From Allocoleopsis franciscana PCC 7113 (GTDB lineage: Bacteria; Cyanobacteriota; Cyanobacteriia; Cyanobacteriales; Coleofasciculaceae): a stretch of DNA of 64,000 nt. The number at the start of each line of letters is the position of its first letter. Position 1 is the stretch's first letter. Under the pieces are notes generated by a model. That model saw nothing but the letters and a program-made list of their open reading frames with translations. It was not told the DNA's origin and ran no database searches. The translations under genes and the position numbers were made by a program. Location: NCBI RefSeq assembly GCF_000317515.1, contig NC_019738.1:6536001-6600000 (forward strand), in the 5' to 3' direction. Shown here piece after piece: positions 1 through 8,697 of this stretch.

Positions 1-803
1 ATGGGCGAGCGAAACCCGTGATTATGGTGATAGTAGAAGAGGCGATTAGTGCGGGAATTGAAGAAATTGGGATAGTTGTGCAAAAGAGCGATCGCGTCCT
101 TTTTGAGGATTTCTTTAAAGTTCCACCCCCACAAAATCTATTCAACAAACTATCCCTACAAAATCAAGAATATAGCCACTATATCCAAGAATTAGGACAG
201 CGAATCACTATTCTGACGCAAAACGAACAGGAAGGCTTTGGTCATGCTGTATTCTGTGCCAAGGAATGGGTCAATAATGAACCCTTTCTCCTGATGTTGG
301 GCGATCATCTTTATGCCTCTGAGAATGAAATTTCCTGCGCCCGTCAACTTTTAGAGGTTTATCAACAAGTCTCTCAAAGCGTGATTGGTTTGCGCGTAAC
401 ACCCGCAGAGGTGATTCATCACTATGGCTGTGCTACTGGAACCTGGAAACAGTCAGACTCGATTCTTAGTATGACTCAGATTTATGAAAAACCGAGTCTT
501 GAATATGCGAGAAAGCATCTTCATATTGATGGCATGAACGATGAGCAATTCCTATCCATATTCGGCATGTATATCCTCCAGCCAAAAATCTTGGATTATC
601 TACAATACAACATTATCCACAACATCCGCGAACGGGGAGAATTTCAACTCACCTCTGCTTTAGATCGATTGCGGCAAGAGGAAGGTATAACGGGGTATGT
701 TGTCCAAGGACAGTGTTTTGATACAGGACTTCCCGATGTCTATCGGCAGACGATGTTTGATTTTCGCCATGCCGGTTATCCGATGTTGGATATTGAACTC
801 TAG
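1..803 (+). CDS. UTP-glucose-1-phosphate uridylyltransferase-like nucleotidyltransferase (5' truncated)
   Basis: The reading frame is open from the window edge, so the N-terminus with the GGxGTR-type nucleotide loop lies outside. Visible are the KPxxxxIVEEA-like helix (RAKPVIMVIVEEAIS), the LLMLGDHLY strand that carries the nucleotide-binding aspartate in GalU enzymes, an FGMYIL strand, RGEFQLTSAL and a closing CFDTGLPDVY segment. All are in GalU order. The family makes UDP-glucose from UTP and glucose-1-phosphate for glycolipid and exopolysaccharide synthesis in the cytoplasm. A GTG at 18 is internal and not the real start. A relaxed-specificity sugar nucleotidyltransferase cannot be excluded because the N-terminal specificity residues are missing. 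Confidence 0.8.
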   Translation, partial: GRAKPVIMVIVEEAISAGIEEIGIVVQKSDRVLFEDFFKVPPPQNLFNKLSLQNQEYSHYIQELGQRITILTQNEQEGFGHAVFCAKEWVNNEPFLLMLGDHLYASENEISCARQLLEVYQQVSQSVIGLRVTPAEVIHHYGCATGTWKQSDSILSMTQIYEKPSLEYARKHLHIDGMNDEQFLSIFGMYILQPKILDYLQYNIIHNIRERGEFQLTSALDRLRQEEGITGYVVQGQCFDTGLPDVYRQTMFDFRHAGYPMLDIEL

Positions 804-846
804 GTTTTGAATTATCTTCTGCCAAGGTGTAAGTGCCTAGCATCCT

Positions 847-911
847 GCACCACCCCCCTTAGCAAAGGGGGAACAAGAAAGGTATTTATATTAAGCATTT
901 AGAAAATTGGT
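847..911. repeat. dispersed palindromic repeat, partial copy
   Basis: A GC palindrome (CCCCCCTTAGCAAAGGGGG) is followed by a tail ending AAATTGGT. The same tail, including the segment TTTAGAAAATTGGTAT, ends the element at 9962-10090. The C-run/G-run core also occurs at about 5195-5230 and inside uvrC at 39366-39503, so this is a mobile or expanding repeat family of this genome. Confidence 0.6.
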
Positions 912-947
912 ATTCGTAGCCATTCCTCCTATCTACTGATTTTTGAA

Positions 948-2870
948 TTAAGGCTTAATTAAATTCCCTTCTAATTTGCGATAATTAGCAATACGCTTGG
1001 CACGCTCTAAGGAAGGATAAAGAATCATTGTCGCTAACGGTAAACTTGTGCCAACAATCGCTGAGGTTACTAACTGATTGACAAACCCTAGCTTGAAACC
1101 AAGTCCCAAACTAATTCCCAAAGCCGTGGATAACAGAGAAACCCCAATGGCGATGGTTTTACTAAATCCTCGCTGCAAGCAATTTTGAGCCACCCCTTCA
1201 CCCTCAAATGCTGCCATAAATACCACGGCATCCACCGCCGCAAAGGCGGCATGAAGCGAAGCAATTCCCCAGGTACTCGCCTTATCCATCTCTCGAAAGT
1301 CGGCACCGAATCCTGCAACGAACATTGCCGCTACTCCAGCAAAAAATACAGCCGCTACCGTATCCATGGCTTTTAGGGGAACCCCTAACCGGGTTCGGAT
1401 TTTAGCCACCACCTGGGAAATCGCTTCAGAAGTCACAGCCGCCGCCAATCCTAGTATGGCGACAAACGCTGATACAAAGATTGCGATCGCCATTCCAAGT
1501 GACCCATTTTTGCTCACGATTCCCTCCCAAGCCGTCGCTTCAAACCAAGTTGCCGCCGCCGCAAATAAGACGAGTAAACTTAAAGAAAAATACGGGAATT
1601 TTTTCGCCGCAATAGGTACTGGGGCGGTTTTAACTTTAATCGTTAAGACCTGTGTTTCGGGTTGAGAATTGGTGTGAATTAAAACCTCTCGCTCAAAGGT
1701 TTTATTTGCCATGAGCTTACGGGTGTCAACGGTAATTTTACATAACGCCTGGTTACTGACAAAATGAGATTGATCGAACTGAATCCACTCGTGAACATGG
1801 GGGGTATGAGGGGGGTCACTCAGATGGGATGCAACTTCTAAACGGCTTTCCAGAACCGTCTCTGGAACTGAATTAGTAATTGTCAGCGTCTGAGTCAATT
1901 TTTCGCCCAGTTTGGTTGCCGTAAATTCCAAGCACGAGTGATTGAACTTCGCTTCAGGGACGCGCATCACATAGATCGGCTGAAGGGCATTTAAAGCCGT
2001 CGCCGCATCGGGAAAGCGGTTTTTGGGTTTGAGTTCCACCATCTTTTCCAGCCACTCAATCCAACGTAAACTGAGCTTGGGAACCAGATGCTTGAAATTA
2101 ATCCGGTAGTCATCATCAATCAGGTTACTGATAGCTGTGGATGGGGTGCCCGTCAGTAAACAAATTAATGTTGCGCCTAACCCATAAAGGTCTGAAGCTT
2201 CACTTAATTGTCGATTAAATAACTGCTCTGGAGCCATAAAGCCGATGGTGCCTTTGGCAACACTGCTCATCGCCACTTCCGAATCGCCAATCCGAGCTAA
2301 ACCAAAATCGACCAGAAACACATTAATTTTCTCATCAACTAAGATATTTTCCGGTTTAATATCCCGGTGACTAATCGTCGGAATTCGATTTTGCAGATAA
2401 ATCAGGATATTCAGTAAAGAAACCGCAATTTGCTTAATTTCATCCGGGTCAAAGCTACGAGGCGCAGCCAGAGAAGGTGCCTTTTTATATTCTTGTACTA
2501 GGCAAAAACCGGTGGGTGTTTGAAAAGACCCGAAGCAACGCGGGATACCGGGATGATTTAGCCCCTGCAAGACTTGAATTTCGCGTTCGATCGCGTCATA
2601 GTCTGACCAGTGGGTGTTCCCTAAAGCAAATTGAAACTGCTTAATCACAACGGGTTTTTTCCCCACCCCCGGATTGACTCTCCTATGTGAGTGCCCCTTG
2701 ACAAGCGGTTCTCCCTGGGTTAGAGGAGAAGATTCGGAGAGAGTTGAATTGTGGATGGATGCGGTAGCCGTGGGGATGGCGAGATAGGTCACTCTCCCGC
2801 CAGTCCGATTGTGTCCTAATTCTCGAACGACCCTGAAACCGTGGCTGGACAAATCTGGAAAATTGCTCAT
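948..2870 (-). CDS. membrane-anchored serine/threonine protein kinase
   Basis: Hanks-type kinase. The N-terminal half has the glycine-rich region (ELGHNRTGG), the catalytic loop HRDIKPEN near residue 166, DFGLA near 184 and the APEQ activation-segment end, so it should be active. The VIKQF lysine is present. A linker with a beta-rich stretch (about 320-430) follows. The last 200 residues hold about six hydrophobic segments, for example around FSLSLLVLFAAAATWF and AMAIFVSAFVAI-like stretches, so the kinase domain faces the cytoplasm from the membrane. I chose the ATG at 2870 (MSNFPDLSSHG) because cyanobacterial homologues start with this phrase; the frame stays open 13 codons further upstream. 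Substrate unknown. It stands alone, 359 bp from the next gene. Confidence 0.88.
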   Translation of the reverse strand: MSNFPDLSSHGFRVVRELGHNRTGGRVTYLAIPTATASIHNSTLSESSPLTQGEPLVKGHSHRRVNPGVGKKPVVIKQFQFALGNTHWSDYDAIEREIQVLQGLNHPGIPRCFGSFQTPTGFCLVQEYKKAPSLAAPRSFDPDEIKQIAVSLLNILIYLQNRIPTISHRDIKPENILVDEKINVFLVDFGLARIGDSEVAMSSVAKGTIGFMAPEQLFNRQLSEASDLYGLGATLICLLTGTPSTAISNLIDDDYRINFKHLVPKLSLRWIEWLEKMVELKPKNRFPDAATALNALQPIYVMRVPEAKFNHSCLEFTATKLGEKLTQTLTITNSVPETVLESRLEVASHLSDPPHTPHVHEWIQFDQSHFVSNQALCKITVDTRKLMANKTFEREVLIHTNSQPETQVLTIKVKTAPVPIAAKKFPYFSLSLLVLFAAAATWFEATAWEGIVSKNGSLGMAIAIFVSAFVAILGLAAAVTSEAISQVVAKIRTRLGVPLKAMDTVAAVFFAGVAAMFVAGFGADFREMDKASTWGIASLHAAFAAVDAVVFMAAFEGEGVAQNCLQRGFSKTIAIGVSLLSTALGISLGLGFKLGFVNQLVTSAIVGTSLPLATMILYPSLERAKRIANYRKLEGNLIKP

Positions 2871-3229
2871 GAGTCTGAGGAGGAAGGCAAATCTTCGTGC
2901 GAACTGCACTCTCTTTCAGGAAATTCTAATCCTTCTCTGGGAAGTTAAGCTTCCGGAGAATAGGAAACGGGCGTAACCTTGCTAGCCGCGTATGGGATCA
3001 CAGAGTAAGGAGTGCTCTTATCCACGATATCGCTTTCCTCCCGTAGATAGAGCGATCGCAGAATAAGAGTTAGCTCCATAGCACCCACTTCCCTATATAG
3101 ATCCTGCAAAAACATTGATAGTCCTAAGCTTCAGCCGCTCAGCCCACTCTTTACCAATACTTACAAAATTTTTGTTAATTCAGTCTTGTGGCTCAAGCCA
3201 GACCGATCTTCTAATATTTTAATAATTAT
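2871..3229. other. intergenic stretch, no gene seen
   Basis: This separates the kinase start from the end of the DUF4388 gene. It contains a HIP1-like GCGATCGC site and AT-rich sequence. I see no convincing ORF, RNA gene or strong hairpin. Confidence 0.6.
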
Positions 3230-4123
3230 TTAAATATTGCCTAAAAATTCCCCAAAGTTGTCCAAAAATAAGTGTGGGACGTTCCGCCGTTCGGCTTCTT
3301 GCCGTAACTGAGTCGGTAGTCTATCCATACTCGATGGGGATGGGGAGTTAACCCATAAAGGCACTTCTTTCACTAAACCGACGGCAACTAAGCGAAAAGC
3401 AATTTGCTGTACTTGTTTGATGGGGAGTTTAAGATCCCTTGCGATTGCCTTGAGAGAAACAGTTCCATTGGTATACTCCCAAACCTGCCACTCTAAAGCA
3501 TTAAGTCGATGGTGGGGGTGATGAGTAATTGTACTGATTAAACCTTGATTGGGATGGGGTAATTGAGCGGCTAAAACGTCCGAATTTGTCAGCGATGCCC
3601 TATCCTGAAGAGGCAATTTTGCCGTAAGAACTCGTTGTGCTTCACGCAATCCGATCAATGTCGCTTCCATCGCCGGGATACTCAACCCCGTCATTTCTCG
3701 CGTCGGTAGTTTTACCGTAGAGTTGAACTCAAACTGAGCATCCTGGAGTTGAAACAAGGTACGCATCGACTGCAAAACTTGAACCTGAAATAGCCATTTC
3801 AGTTGTTTGGCTTGTAAGGCACCTTTGTGTTTAAGATAGGAACCTAAGGGTTGATGGGTCGGGCAGGTCTGAACGAGTTGAGCAAATATTGCCTGATTAA
3901 TCCACTGACGTTGAGCAATTAACGAGACTAAACCTTGTTGGTCTAACTGATGAGCGACGGCTACCAGGCGACCTTGATAGACCCAGATATAACGCACAGC
4001 AGCAGAGCTTGCTTGAGTGGGGAGGCAGGCACGAAGTGTCAGCAAGCCTGTTTGCTTTCCTGTTTCGATCAGGTGACAAATTTGTGCTAAGGAAAAGTCT
4101 GATAGGTAACCTGCAATGCACAT
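3230..4123 (-). CDS. DUF4388 (PATAN-type) domain protein
   Basis: The N-terminus (GYLSDFSLAQICHLIETGKQTG followed by a strand pair ending in YIWVYQGRLV) is a DUF4388 domain. This domain occurs in PatA/TaxP-type cyanobacterial regulators and in myxobacterial gliding proteins. No receiver domain follows. Instead the C-terminal third has a winged-helix-like stretch (WQVWEYTNGTVSLKAIARDLKLPIKQVQQIAFRL). The protein is therefore a stand-alone, probably cytoplasmic adaptor in a two-component or motility network. The ATG at 4123 was preferred over a TTG 13 codons upstream because the domain begins directly after it. Partner genes are not adjacent, so the pathway is not fixed by context. Confidence 0.75.
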   Translation of the reverse strand: MCIAGYLSDFSLAQICHLIETGKQTGLLTLRACLPTQASSAAVRYIWVYQGRLVAVAHQLDQQGLVSLIAQRQWINQAIFAQLVQTCPTHQPLGSYLKHKGALQAKQLKWLFQVQVLQSMRTLFQLQDAQFEFNSTVKLPTREMTGLSIPAMEATLIGLREAQRVLTAKLPLQDRASLTNSDVLAAQLPHPNQGLISTITHHPHHRLNALEWQVWEYTNGTVSLKAIARDLKLPIKQVQQIAFRLVAVGLVKEVPLWVNSPSPSSMDRLPTQLRQEAERRNVPHLFLDNFGEFLGNI

Positions 4124-4398
4124 CGTTGTTTCTTGGGTTGCATTATTAAGTTTTTGCAACAATCAATGAAGACGTGTTTTAGTATCTGGTTAATCTGCCA
4201 ATCTGCCTGTGATTCAACTCCGTTCAATTTGTGAACTTAACGAAGATTTTGTGTGATTGCCCATCTCCAACAGAGTGAGGGAATACTACTAGTTTGAGTG
4301 ATTTTGCTCACTTTTTAACATAAACCTCGCTGAAAAATAAGGAATGGAAACAGAGCTGTTTATTTTTTTGTCTATCTAAACCATACATAGGGTCTGAT

Positions 4399-4992
4399 AT
4401 GAACAAAAAGAAATGGCTAATTAACAGCTTACTTGGGTTAGTATCCTTGAGCCTCACGGCGATCGCATACTCAGGTTGGAGCATTTATCGCTATGGCAGC
4501 CACTCAACCCAGATTCAGGCAGATGCAGCAATTGTTTTGGGCGCGGCGGCTTGGGGCAACCAACCCTCTCCCGTGTTTAGAGAACGCCTCAACCATGGGA
4601 TCGCCCTGTATAAAGCGGCAAAAGTCAACACCCTGATTTTTACGGGGGGAAAAGGCGATGGCGATGAACTGGCAGAGTCGATGGTTGGCAAACACTACGC
4701 CATGCAACAAGGTGTAGCAGAAGCCGACATTTTGACCGAAACGCAATCGAGAACCACACAACAGAATCTCTATTACTCCCAGCAGGTGGCTAAGGTTCAC
4801 AACTTGAAGCGGTTTCTGATTGTCAGCGACCCCTTGCACATGAAGCGATCTCTACAAATGGCGCGAGAGATGGGAATGGATGCCTATCCCTCTCCCACAC
4901 CAACCACCCGCTATCGAAGTGTGAGTAGCCAACTGAAGTTCCTAGCCAGAGAAAGCTATTTCTATCTGGTTTACTTAGTGTTTAAGATTTAA
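4399..4992 (+). CDS. YdcF/SanA-type DUF218 membrane-anchored protein
   Basis: A 197-residue protein with one N-terminal membrane anchor (about residues 8-29) and a periplasmic DUF218 domain. Diagnostic segments are DAAIVLGAAAWGNQPSPVF, LIFTGGKGDGDELAES and the RTTQQN segment, with LIVSDPLHMKRS near the end. DUF218 proteins such as SanA and YdcF are linked to envelope integrity and vancomycin tolerance, but the reaction is not established. It is monocistronic here. The downstream 250 bp are repeat-rich. Confidence 0.85.
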   Translation: MNKKKWLINSLLGLVSLSLTAIAYSGWSIYRYGSHSTQIQADAAIVLGAAAWGNQPSPVFRERLNHGIALYKAAKVNTLIFTGGKGDGDELAESMVGKHYAMQQGVAEADILTETQSRTTQQNLYYSQQVAKVHNLKRFLIVSDPLHMKRSLQMAREMGMDAYPSPTPTTRYRSVSSQLKFLARESYFYLVYLVFKI

Positions 4993-5033
4993 CTTCACTG
5001 TGGCACGAAGGAGTTAACTCAGATCTGTCTTGA

Positions 5034-5232
5034 AAATGGGTAATGGGTAATCGGTAATGGGTAATGGGGTAGAGAGATTTTCATTGTTTGTTGTGAGCGC
5101 TAGCTCATGGGGAGTCTTGCACCAAGCCCTTTTACCCCTCCCCAGCCCTCTCCTCACGCTTAGCTCCGGTTATCAAGGGGTGGGAGCTAGATTCCCCCCT
5201 TGATAAGGGGGGTTAGGGGGGTGGTGCAAGAT
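5034..5232. repeat. heptamer tandem repeat plus C-run/G-run palindromes
   Basis: At 5034-5069 the heptamer TAATGGG (with variants) is repeated about five times, the short tandem repeat type common in filamentous cyanobacteria. From about 5130 to 5232 are inverted C-rich/G-rich arms (TTGATAAGGGGGGTTAGGGGGG) of the same family as at 847 and 39366. It sits between convergent genes and may act as a terminator region. Confidence 0.6.
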
Positions 5233-5242
5233 GTCAGTTAAC

Positions 5243-6592
5243 CTACACTTTCACCGGCGTTCGATAATTACTCTGGTCTTCAACTTCTATCGGCGGTGCA
5301 GCGTCTTGATTGGTAATCAGACGTGCCCCTCGTTTGCGAGTGAAGTAATTCCATCCCCACTGAATCATGACCAAAATCTTATTGTCAAACTCAATTAAGA
5401 AGAAGATGTGAACGAAAGTCCAGATCAGCCAAGCCAGGAACCCGGAAAACTTGATGAAACCAAAATCTACAACCGCCGCATGGCGTCCAATCACCGCTAA
5501 GCTGCCGTAGTCCTTATAGTGGAAGGCTGGCAGAGTCTCTCCTTTAAACCGCTTTTTGAGCAGATTAGCCACATACTGCCCTTCTTGCATCGCCACCGGT
5601 GCGACTCCTGGTAAGGGTTTGCCGTCTTCATATTGGTGGGGGAAATTGGCTAAGTCCCCAATCACAAAAATATTCGGATAGTCCGGTATCGTCAGGTCGG
5701 GCTGCACAATCACTCGTCCTGCGCGATCGCAGGGTGCACCCGTTGCCTTCGAGAGTATCTCCCCCATCTTAGAGGCTTTCATGCCCGCCGCCCAAAGAAT
5801 CGTCTGGGATGGAATTTGCTCAATTTGGTCACCACGACGGATAGTGACAAGATTGTCCTCAATATTCGTCACTAAAGTGCTGGTTTGCACCGTAACCCCC
5901 AAATCCTCTAGGGAGGCTTGGGCTTTTGCCGACAATTCGGGTGGGTAAGGCGGTAAAACGCGGTCTATCCCTTCTAAAAGCAAAATTTTGGCTTCCGAGG
6001 TATCGATGCTGCGGAAGTCGTCTTTTAAGGTATTGTGAGCGAGCTCGGCTAAAGCCCCGGCTAATTCAACACCGGTTGGGCCACCTCCTACAATCACAAA
6101 GTTTAACCAGGCACGGCGCTTTTCGGGGTCAGTTTCTTTTTCTGCGGCTTCAAAGGCGAGAAAGACGCGACGACGAATATCGAGAGCGTTTTCCACTGTT
6201 TTCAATCCAGGAGCTTTCTCTGCCCATTGTTCATTACCGAAGTAGTGGTGGCTCACGCCTGTGGCAACAATTAATGTGTCGTAGCTTAGTTCTTGATCAT
6301 TGAGTCTAATTTTTTTCTGTTTGGGGTCTACATCCGTCACTTCCCCCATCAATACTTGGGTATTTTTATGACGGCTCAAAACCGCTCGTAGAGGGGAGGA
6401 AATATCACCCGCTGATAAGCCACCGGTCGCCACTTGATAAAGTAAGGGCTGAAACAAATGAAAGTTTCGTTTATCAATTAATGTGACCTTGACGGGTGCT
6501 TTTCGCAGTGATTGTGCGGCATAAAGCCCACCAAATCCGCCTCCAACAATAACAACATGGTGAGGAGGCTGGTTGTTGGCTGCATTTAACAT
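5243..6592 (-). CDS. type II NAD(P)H dehydrogenase (NDH-2)
   Basis: A 449-residue flavoprotein. The FAD dinucleotide fold is at the N-terminus (VIVGGGFGGLYAA, about 14-26), the second NAD(P)-binding GxGxxG-like loop is FVIVGGGPTGVELAG (about 165-180), and the FAD aspartate region is IFVIGDLANF (about 309-318). The C-terminal part has a hydrophobic hairpin (FSGFLAWLIWTFVHIFFLIEF) that would attach it to the membrane. NDH-2 enzymes pass electrons from NAD(P)H to quinone without pumping protons. In cyanobacteria they mainly act as redox sensors of the plastoquinone pool. It is a single gene with an ATG start. Confidence 0.9.
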   Translation of the reverse strand: MLNAANNQPPHHVVIVGGGFGGLYAAQSLRKAPVKVTLIDKRNFHLFQPLLYQVATGGLSAGDISSPLRAVLSRHKNTQVLMGEVTDVDPKQKKIRLNDQELSYDTLIVATGVSHHYFGNEQWAEKAPGLKTVENALDIRRRVFLAFEAAEKETDPEKRRAWLNFVIVGGGPTGVELAGALAELAHNTLKDDFRSIDTSEAKILLLEGIDRVLPPYPPELSAKAQASLEDLGVTVQTSTLVTNIEDNLVTIRRGDQIEQIPSQTILWAAGMKASKMGEILSKATGAPCDRAGRVIVQPDLTIPDYPNIFVIGDLANFPHQYEDGKPLPGVAPVAMQEGQYVANLLKKRFKGETLPAFHYKDYGSLAVIGRHAAVVDFGFIKFSGFLAWLIWTFVHIFFLIEFDNKILVMIQWGWNYFTRKRGARLITNQDAAPPIEVEDQSNYRTPVKV

Positions 6593-7014
6593 AAAATTTC
6601 TTTCCTGGAGTTAATTTTGTCGATGATTACTTCAGCAGTAATGGAGTCAAGAAGACTGAATGGTCAAGGATAAAGGATGAAATAGGGGATTCCCAGTAGA
6701 TGAGAACCCCAACCCGGTAACTTTAGCGAGGAGGCGAAAAAACTGTTTTTTCAATATCTATGCCTCATCCCTCTACAGGAGGATTAGTTTCATACTTCAT
6801 CTTTGTTTTGACTGTCTCAACCTTCTTACAACTTCGGCTTTACACAAGTTTATGTTAAAAATCAAGAAATGCAAGTATCAAACCATACGAGTTAGTTTGT
6901 CGCTTTTATTATTCTCTGTTTGTCCCAAATGTCTGGGGTAGCTGACGCCAACCCGGATGGCGGGACTACGCTTCTAGATGTAATATTGGAATATCAACAT
7001 TCTATAGGCGTCTC
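6593..7014. other. intergenic stretch upstream of the RNase gene
   Basis: No gene seen. The part 6935-6975 contains inverted GC-rich words (GCCAACCCGGATGGCGGG) resembling dispersed cyanobacterial repeats. The rest is AT-rich and should carry promoters for the flanking divergent genes. Confidence 0.5.
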
Positions 7015-7425
7015 ATGAAGCTAATTACTAAAGGCTTCAGCTTACTACTGAGTAGCTTGACATTGATAGGATTGAGTCCTTTGGCTGAAGGAAAGGCAAC
7101 ATTTCAGCCAATCACAGAAGAGACAGGCACTACCATAACTGCCCAAAGGCAGATGTCAACTCTTCCTATCAATCAGCTACCTCGTGAAGCGCAAATTACT
7201 ATCAACTTAATCTACAAAGGAGGGCCATTTCCTTATCGACAGGATGGTACTATCTTCAGAAATCGTGAAAAAAGACTGCCTCCCGCACCTGTCGGATATT
7301 ATCGAGAGTACACTGTTCCCACTCCAGGCTCTCCGAATCGAGGCGCACGACGGCTAGTCACGGGACAGGGTAATGAGATTTATTATACTGGCGACCACTA
7401 TAGAAGCTTTGTCAGGGTGCAATAA
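7015..7425 (+). CDS. secreted barnase-type guanyl-specific ribonuclease
   Basis: A 136-residue protein with an N-terminal signal peptide (hydrophobic about 7-24) and a microbial RNase N1/T1/barnase-fold domain. Conserved catalytic positions can be matched: Glu98 in YREY (barnase Glu73), Arg112/113 in GARRL (barnase Arg83/87 region) and His128 in GDHYRSF (barnase His102). The family cleaves single-stranded RNA after guanine and is lethal in the cytoplasm. The barstar-type gene starts 4 bp after its stop, which strongly supports the assignment and suggests co-transcription with its inhibitor. It may serve extracellular RNA scavenging or competition. The catalytic residues look intact. Confidence 0.88.
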   Translation: MKLITKGFSLLLSSLTLIGLSPLAEGKATFQPITEETGTTITAQRQMSTLPINQLPREAQITINLIYKGGPFPYRQDGTIFRNREKRLPPAPVGYYREYTVPTPGSPNRGARRLVTGQGNEIYYTGDHYRSFVRVQ

Positions 7426-7429
7426 AACA

Positions 7430-7867
7430 ATGGATAAGCTGCTTGCAATATTTAAGGGTGAACTGAGTCCTGGGCTATACAAAGTTACCACGGAAGTAAA
7501 CATTGATGAGCTATCTTCTTTGTGCAAAGAGTATGGTTTTCAATTCTTCTACATTAATGGAAATGACGTGGCAACCAAAGCTGAGTTTTTCCAAGCTTCA
7601 GCTCAAACGATGAATTTTCCAGACTATTTTGGTAATAATTGGGATGCGTTTTCTGACTGTATTGATGACCTGAGTTGGCTATCAGCGGATGGATATATCT
7701 TGTTGTATACTCAACCCGATAATTTTGCTAACAACGACCCTTCCGAGTGGTCAATTGCACTCGATATCTTCCAGGAGGTTCTCGAATCTTGGAGGGAAAC
7801 AGATACTCCGATGTATGTCTTGCTGAGAACTGATAGTTTGGCTCTGGATACGCTGGAAGTTCTCTAA
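7430..7867 (+). CDS. barstar-family ribonuclease inhibitor
   Basis: A 145-residue acidic protein beginning at the ATG at 7430. The frame is open further upstream but overlaps the RNase gene without need. The segment MNFPDYFGNNWDAFSDCIDDLSW contains the barstar signature of FP.YFG.NWDAF.DC..DL. The helix and loop carrying the acidic residues insert into the RNase active site in the known complex. It binds the RNase from the preceding gene in the cytoplasm and prevents self-killing before export. The gene follows 4 bp after the RNase stop, so expression is probably coupled. It has no signal peptide, as expected for an immunity protein. Confidence 0.9.
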   Translation: MDKLLAIFKGELSPGLYKVTTEVNIDELSSLCKEYGFQFFYINGNDVATKAEFFQASAQTMNFPDYFGNNWDAFSDCIDDLSWLSADGYILLYTQPDNFANNDPSEWSIALDIFQEVLESWRETDTPMYVLLRTDSLALDTLEVL

Positions 7868-8697
7868 TCCAATAGCCTCACTGAGGATAGTATTGGCTCC
7901 GGATTAAGTTAAATTACTCACATCTTGCACCTTTGTCAGTAAGCCTCCACACCTGCCAAGAAATTAATTTATTGGCTTATAGCTCAAGTCCATTGAAATG
8001 GACTGAAACTCAAATCCTGTCGTATGAAGACGAATGCGAGCTATGAGACAGTGGTTTTAACCACTGGCGGTTGTTGCAACTGATGCAAAATCTCAGATTA
8101 GCAACCTCGTCTCAAAGCCTACTTAAAAATTTTGTACTTCTTTATACCCTTGAGAACGCACCTCATCAATCACTCGTCTAAGTATTAATCCTCATTTGTC
8201 ATGGATTGCTAATAATAATCAGCTCTTGGAGTTGCATTTAGGTACAGTTTTCGTCTATCTTCCTCGATGGGATACAGTCCGTCACTCAAGGGAATAGCGA
8301 ACCCTTAAATTAGCCACGCCCCCATTAGTTCGGGTGTGATAGCTTCATGTCACTTATCAGTATATGAAGCAAATTCATCGATGAAAAACGGGTGTTTACC
8401 TGCCAATTTCTCCCACCTTAAACCCATTCCAGGACATCAGGGTAAGCAGATTTTTATTGTCTGTTTTCTCTTGGTTCATAACTTAACTACCCAATTGACC
8501 GGAGTCAGAGACTCTATTCCGTGGGGACGGTAGGACACACTCCACACTTGTAAAATAACTGTCCACTCTAACAAACGGGAGGATACGATTTATCCTCTCA
8601 ATATTCGGCTGGCTATATCGCTAAAACGACCTCTAAGCCATATTTTTAGACTCAAACCACTTTTTTAATTCAGTCGGGGGTTTGGAGGTGTACGTCC
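7868..8697. other. long non-coding stretch with a multi-hairpin element
   Basis: No convincing gene; a 65-codon frame at 8336-8533 lacks coding features. At 7976-8066 there is nested inverted symmetry: CTTATAGCTC (7976-7985) with GAGCTATGAG (8038-8047), AGTCCATT/AATGGACT (7987-8004) inside, and CAGTGGTT/AACCACTG (8049-8066) beside it. This could be a structured RNA or the end of a lost IS200/IS605-like element. The 3' end carries the ribosome binding site of the next gene (GGAGG at 8684). Confidence 0.5.

Noticed and set aside
8336-8533. 65-codon frame upstream of the ATP-grasp gene
   Set aside because: No ribosome binding site, unnatural composition and no family resemblance; treated as non-coding.
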